From Montifringilla adamsi (taxonomy: Eukaryota; Chordata; Aves; Passeriformes; Passeridae): DNA of 64,000 bases. The notes under the pieces are model-generated. The model made no database searches. It had not been told where the DNA came from and saw nothing but the letters and a program-made list of their open reading frames with translations. The position numbers and the translations under genes are program-made. The stretch is taken from positions 8,974,567 to 9,038,566 of the forward strand of contig JAGGNK010008226.1 in the NCBI GenBank assembly GCA_017590115.1. Reading direction: 5' to 3'. Positions 23,301 to 64,000 of this stretch are shown here, piece by piece (within the stretch, counting starts at the first letter, position 1; each line of letters begins with the position of its first letter).

Positions 23301-26300
23301 TCTTAGCTGTAATTCCACTGTCACTCTTCTCTCATCAAAGTCACTTTCTCCTTAAGAGGTTGCTCTCCAAGCCATTGCCTGCAGTTTTCCAAATGAACAC
23401 TTCTGTCCTACAATACGAAACTGTTCTCCCTTACTGATGGATTATGATCATGACTTCATTGCACTAATCAAAATACATTGGGAGCACTGATCTCTTTCTT
23501 AAAATTTTGGCATCAAAAAGAAGACAGAGAAGAGCAGTGTGGACACTGTTGCTGTGATATAAATTTGATCTACTACCCAGTATCCAGTCAGATAATAAAA
23601 CACCTGTATTACATAATGTTTTCACACAGAAGCCAGTACAGTTTATTATTGTCAAGGGAAATTACCATCTGCACTTCTGAAAAACTCAGATTTGTTTTGG
23701 GTTTTTTTTCTTTGCTTTCTGGACCTCTCCCTGAACTTCTTTCACAATTGACATACTTGGGCAAAAATTAAGAAAAAAACCACTCAAAATTAAAAATAAT
23801 TTTAGACAATAATGAATCTGATTCTTCAGTTTACTTCACTGTTATTATCTACAGCTTATCTTAGTGTATCTATAGCATAGAGAAGTTATGCCAACTTGGA
23901 ATCGTGAAATTGTTGATTATGGTTATGGTAGGCCCGTAAAAACCAGAAGTCTTAACCATCCACCTTGGTAAGAAATTTATGACATTAACTTCAATTTCTT
24001 TAAGAAAATTAAGTCATCAAAAAAGCCAGAACATTATAAAAATATTTTTAGATACATTTCAGGAAATAAACACAAATCCTAATTAGTGCAGCCCTGATTT
24101 CTGGAAAAGCTGTACGTCTTTGTAAACATCTAGTTTCTCCTAAAAATTTCAAATGCTAAACTTCAAGTATGAGACTACCAAGAAAAGTGACAAGTCATGA
24201 ACATTCGCTTCCTGGAAAGGATGCTCTACTCAAGCTCAGTACTGACTCACTTCCAATTTAATCTTGACAGTTTTCGCCCTCTTCTGCCGTCATGTGTGAG
24301 GATGAAGCGCTTTATGAAACAAAGAGAAAATAAATCACAGTAGTTATTCAGTGACAAAGAAATATCTTCCTAAATATTTCCCATAGTAAAGGAAACTGTC
24401 ACAAAACACCCTTTTAATTTCTTATACCTTCCTAGCCCAAAATATTGGCCTTTACTTGGAAAGGGGTCCTTATTTTGTTGGCTTCAACTGTTTGAACTCA
24501 GCACTGACTTCGAGCACTCTTTTGGCAGAGGAAGAAAACATCTCTTCATAGATAGACTATTGCATTTACAATGTTTATTTTAGTATATTTAAAAGTATAC
24601 ATATATATAATAGGTATCAATATTCATATTTCAGGGAAAATTAGAATTGATATTTTATCCAGCAATATTGTTACCATTCCATACTGCATTTTTATAAAAA
24701 TGACATTTTTATAAAACAATTGTTCCTTTTAAGTAAGTTGTAAGTAACCATAAGCCTTAAGTAACCATCTGCAATATATTAAATACGTTTCCTCTCTTAT
24801 TCTGAAGTGAAGACTGTTCTGCCTGCTACTTTTGAAAGTGCCACTACCATGTTCATGAAAGATCCCACATGCTCTTCTATCACTGGCTGAGAAGTATTCC
24901 ATCAATTTATCACCTGAGTACCAATCTGGGTCTTCTAACAACCAGAAAATATTCCAGGGCACATAGGCATGCCTCCAATTTTAACTTGACCACATCTTTA
25001 AAACCCATGCTGATAATCTGTCACTGTGTCCACACGAAGACACACATTTGGAGGCCTGAATTAATACCCAGGAAGGACTTTAAGGGATGAGAGACTTCCT
25101 GGTGACTTTACAGCGATGAGCTGGTCTTTCATCCACATGCAAGAGAAGAAAGGATTTACGCTCATAGAGGATGGTTGAATTCCCTCTGATACCCCGTTTT
25201 GGGAGAGCTTCCAGGTCAGACCGTGCCAAAGCACAGGTTGGAAGGCTTAAAAGGTTGTAAAATCACAAAATTAGTGTTCCAACTCAAGGTGAATGGTCTT
25301 AAATAATTATGGGAATGATCTGTACACCACACTCAATCTGCTCTCAGTTCCCTGCCTACAAACACCTGCAGCAGCAGCTGCTCTGTCCTGGTGTCTGCTC
25401 CCCTTTGCAAAGCAGGGACAGCAGCCTTGCCGGCAGGACCAGCCAAGGCACCTCTGTGCACAGAGACACACATGTGACATGAGATCCTCGAATGACTGCG
25501 CAAGGAAGTATAATTTTAAAGAGGTTACACCAGGGACTAATGACAGAGCTTCTTTTTTTGTTTGTTTGTTTCATCATTTTGTAGCAAACTTGCTGCAGCT
25601 TTTTACTGCAGACTATTCAGAACCACACACTTTTCTTGGACAACTATGTACAACTCAAATTATGTCCCAGAATATCATTAATAAATTCAGCATGATTTTT
25701 TTCTTCCTCACATTTTTCAGATTACATAAATTTTAGCTGACCAATTCTTTTCATGCTAAAATATATTATGAAATGTCATTTCTGTTATAAAAGCTAATTG
25801 ATAGTGTGATTTGTTATGTTGCTGAAACATAATTCAGAAAGTTATTTTAAAGCCCTTGATACATGGAATAGCACTAACTGCTTAATATTTCTTGTATGAA
25901 TGAATACAGTGCATGGGAATGATGTAGTGCCACGTAGATGAAATATTTTCAGAAGCTCTTATTCTTGTTGTTTGGGCTTGTGCCAATGTCATTCGACAAG
26001 AGAACTCATATGTCCTAAGGTGTATCTACTGTAATTTATTTCTGGGTCATTAGTTGGTAGGATTTTTTAACTCCAGGTTGCTGAACACTATATAATATTG
26101 TAAAAATTAAGAGTCCATAGTCAAATAAATGAATATTTTAGAATTCTTTAAAAAATCAGATAAGTATTTTAAATTTTAAAATATTTTAATATTTTTATTT
26201 CATTAAAACAATTTACTGATTAATATAATAAAAATAATTTTTCACTCTTGTGAAAGTCCAGATGGAGAATGCATCTAACTAGGAGTCCCCAGTAAAAGAA

Positions 26301-26610
26301 TGAGTGCAGAGAAGGCCCTGGAGCTGTTCAGAGAGCTGGACCAGCTCTGCTCTGGGACAGGCTGGGACACCTGGGGGGCTCACCTGGAGAGGAGCAGCTC
26401 CAGGGAGAGCTCAGAGCCCTGCCAGGGCCTGGAGGGGCTCCAGGAGAGCTGGAGAGGGGCTGGGGACAAGGGATGGAGGGACAGGACACAGGGAATGGCT
26501 CCCACTGCCAGAGGGCAGGGATGGATGGGAGATTGGGAATGAGGAATTATGTTGGGAATGTTATTAATGAAAAACACAGGCAAATAAAGAAAGCAAAAAT
26601 TATTAACCTT
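17308..26610. other. Gene-free convergent intergenic interval
   Basis: About 9 kb of AT-rich DNA between the 3' ends of the opsin and CFAP46. I found no chain of exons, no tRNA-like or recognisable structural RNA, and no coherent protein. 17805-18110 is somewhat GC-richer and open in several frames but resembles nothing I know. Poly-T runs lie near 17687 and 21119. A CR1 fragment sits at about 26280-26545. Confidence 0.6.
26280..26545 (+). mobile_element. CR1 LINE fragment (GC-rich)
   Basis: A GC-rich island in AT-rich surroundings. It reads GAGCTGGACCAGCTCTGCTC, then GGAGAGCTGGAGAGGGGCTG, GGACAGGACACAGGGAATGG and GGCAGGGATGGATGGGAGAT, which are blocks typical of the 3' half of songbird/neoavian CR1 in sense. 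It lacks the usual 3' terminal block and is non-coding. It lies just beyond the inferred CFAP46 poly(A) site. Confidence 0.7.
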
Positions 26611-26616
26611 TTTATT
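26611..26616 (-). terminator. Candidate polyadenylation signal for CFAP46
   Basis: TTTATT on the + strand is AATAAA on the coding strand, about 410 bases after the CFAP46 stop. It is the best-placed hexamer I noticed for a short 3' UTR (about 26600-27022). Not verified by transcripts. Confidence 0.4.
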
Positions 26617-27022
26617 TAACAGAATTTGTTTTCTAATTAAACTACAACTACCTCCACATAAAAAGATCAGTTCATTCAGAATAAGGTTACTTGGTAAATT
26701 TTCTAGCTATGTTTCTGATTAATTGTCCATGTGAAAATAAAATACATCAAGGAAATGCTTTTCCAAATGGAAGCACTGACGCTGATACATTTCAATTCCA
26801 TTCATGCATCAAGCCCACTTTTCTTTACAATATGTTGGTACTTACCAAATTTTTAAAGGATTCACTAAGTTAAAAAAACCTTAGAGCACTAACTGACCTT
26901 TCTGAACCATATATTCTATTTTCCTGGCATTCTAATATCAAACTGTTTAGACCTGAAACAGCAATATGTACATTTTCTTAATCTCACCTCTCCTTAGATC
27001 AGCATGAAAAGATTGACACAAA

Positions 27023-61738
<34,716 letters not shown>

Positions 61739-62221
61739 TCAAATTATTTATTAATATACTGCAGAATCAGAATAATGATTACAAAATACTGGGTTTTCTT
61801 TTATTACCAGATCAACAGAAGGAAGAACATGCCTGGGGGAAAGCATCCAACTGATACCCCAATATTTTGAAAATCCTTTGTAATCCACTGATGCAAAGGA
61901 CATGTATCTTTCTTTTCCTAAAAAAAAAAAAAAAACCAAAACCAAAACAACAAAACAAAAAACAAGACAAGACACAAAAAAACCCTTTGTCTTTCAGTTA
62001 ACATATATCTCTAAGTATTATTGATCTTTTGTTTTGTCTGTGAACCAGTCCATATCATTGATATGAATAGTAACCTGTAACTTAAATAGTTTCTTGACCA
62101 GATGAAAGCCACAAGCATTACTCCAGAGTGAGTCCTATACTACAAACCCAATAAAAAATAACCAGACTTAGTAATATTAAATTGCTTACACTCATTAAAT
62201 AACATTAAATCCTGAATACTC

Positions 62222-62315
62222 TCAGAGAGTCACAGAGTAGCTGAGGTTGGTAGAGATCCTACAGAGCTGTCTGCCTACACGCCTGCCTACAGCAGGCTCC
62301 ACTCTTCACCTGTGA
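62222..62315 (-). mobile_element. CR1 LINE 3'-end fragment
   Basis: AGAGTCACAGAGTAGCTGAG then GTTGGTAGAGATCCTACAGA is a degraded antisense CR1 3' end. The inner boundary is approximate. Confidence 0.65.
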
Positions 62316-62634
62316 AAATTTGACTATCACAAATCTAACCCAAAGGTCAAAGACTTGCTGTTTCCCTCTCCTCTACAGCACAGTTCTTCCTTTTCGAAGA
62401 GAAATTCACTGTCTTGTTTCTCAAATAGATTCATATATGACACACTAACCATCAAATATATGTAGGATGATGCTAAGAAGTTAACTAAGCTGTAGCCACA
62501 TTTGGGTAAGTATTACAACATTATCATCAAAGATTTATCAGATTTGGTCTAATCAGCATTTACTTCCATGAAGGCACAAAGTTTGTCTAATTTACTGGCC
62601 TTCTACAATGGACTAGCTGCACCAATGGGCACGA

Positions 62635-63185
62635 ACTACAGATGTCATCCACTTGGATTTCTGGAAGGCCTTTGATATGGTGGTGTGTAACCTTGCTGCG
62701 ACTGAGTTGGACGACTCAGATAGAATAAAAGATAAAAGTGTGATGGATGAACTGTTCGATGGATAAGAATTTCAGTCACTGGCTCAATGTCCAAACGTTT
62801 CAGTGTCGAGAGGAAACCAGTTACAAGTGGTATACCTCAAGGGATACCAATACCAGGGATACTGGAACCGGTATTGTTCAAATCTTCATTGCCGACATAG
62901 TCAAGGGGATTGAGCGCACCCCCGGCAAATCTGCTGAGGACACCGAGGTGGGTGGGGTGGTTGGTTGATGAGAGGGAAGGGATTGGCAGGCTCAATGAGT
63001 GGGCCCAAGGCAACCTTTAGAAGTTCAACAAGATCAAGTGCAAGGTCCTCCACCTGAGTCAGAGCAAACCCCGGTATCAGTGCAGCCCGGGGGATGAAAC
63101 AAGAGCAGTCCTGTGGTGAAGGATTTAGGAGTACTGGTAGATGAAAATCTGGACATCTGCTGGTAGATCCTTCTCCAGGTGTGAC
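62635..63185 (+). mobile_element. CR1 LINE internal fragment, heavily mutated
   Basis: Starts with ACTACAGATGTCATCCACTT, GGATTTCTGGAAGGCCTTTG (the L-D-F-x-K-A-F-D block of the reverse transcriptase), then a TGCCGACATAG/ATTGAGCGCACCC section and GTTCAACAAGATCAAGTGCA. Stops and frameshifts interrupt the frame. It is in the same orientation as the 58480 copy and covers an earlier part of the element. Confidence 0.88.
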
Positions 63186-64000
63186 TGCATTTAAAAATTG
63201 ACTAGTTATCCTGGTCAAGGATCACTGGAAATCAGTTCCTGCCCCTCACAATAGTTACTACAGTGTATATGTATTTTAAAAACTCAGTAACTCCAGAAAT
63301 AATCAAATACAGAGCACTCTGTTAACAGGAGTTTTTCCCCCTAACTGCTATCATAAGTTACTCACTTCTAACTCATAAGAATTACTAACATTTGCAGACA
63401 TAAAAATACCTATGCTACCTGTAACTGTAAATTTTCATTACCTACAAAAAGTAAAGTAAATTACAGTATTACTTTTTAATACTACTTATTAAGGATTCAC
63501 TCTGAAACTATGCTGTGGTGGAGAGTTAACTATATACATATAATGAAGTATTCCTTTTTACTAGTTTTAAATGTATCTCCACAAATAACAAACTTTAGGA
63601 CTGTGTCTGTGGGCAATTACTGTTATGTATCTAAACACTGTCAAAGTTCCATTAAACTCACAATTATCACTGTGCTTCCAAGTACACATTGTACCCATCA
63701 GCTCCTACACACCCAGAATAAGCAGGCCAGTCACCATCACTGATTATTTGTGATTCATACATGGCTTGATTTTAAAATAAATTACATTAAAATTAAAATA
63801 GAAATTAAAATAAAGGTTTCTATTCTTGTATTATCTCGCTTGATGATCTGAGATGCAGACTCATATTTGTACCACTAAGCTTGGATGCAAAAGTCATCAA
63901 CAATTGTGACCATGGAAATGTACAGGAAAACTCACAGCAGCTCCATTGACATGGAAATCAAATTTAGAAAGAGAAGTGGATAAGCTCCATGGAGTTTTGA

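Noticed and set aside
63860..64000. Candidate upstream CFAP46 exon (minus strand, donor GTGAGT near 63940)
   Set aside because: Ends in phase 0 while exon w1 requires phase 1, and the peptide (KFDFHVNGAA) does not resemble CFAP46.

Overview
The window is vertebrate nuclear DNA, almost certainly from a bird and possibly a songbird. Two multi-exon genes have canonical GT/AG splice sites and large AT-rich introns. Old CR1 LINE 3' ends are scattered on both strands, and one gene is vertebrate ancient (VA) opsin, which mammals lack. Family assignments rest on reading the translated exons against remembered relatives; no database search was possible.

Layout. 1-410 is a very GC-rich block with a 22-bp tandem repeat, probably a CpG-island promoter of an unidentified transcript. 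A poly-T run and a 192-base assembly gap follow (652-896). 897-10090 is intergenic, with CR1 scraps and a small diverged duplication. 10091-16743 (+) is an intact five-exon VA opsin gene (386 residues) with two TAATCC (CRX/OTX-type) sites just upstream of its ATG. 16744-26610 is a gene-free convergent interval. 27023-61725 (-) holds the 3' part of CFAP46 (formerly TTC40): 33 exons that join in one open frame and give the last ~1,485 residues, including the natural stop. 61726-64000 is intronic, with a decayed CR1; the 5' half of CFAP46 lies beyond the right edge.

How they relate. The two genes are convergent, with stop codons about 10.3 kb apart. VA opsin is a deep-brain/hypothalamic photopigment; CFAP46 is a scaffold of the C1d projection of the ciliary central apparatus. 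Nothing suggests a shared function; the value is syntenic.

Most interesting: the C-terminus of CFAP46 (exons w25-w32 here) follows the layout of a CHAT (caspase/separase-fold) domain behind TPR-type helices. The positions of the catalytic His and Cys are Tyr and Leu, so this would be a pseudoprotease in an axonemal protein. Also notable: an in-frame alternative splice pair in CFAP46, an unusual second intracellular loop in the opsin, and an intron-4 read-through frame that could make a short opsin isoform.
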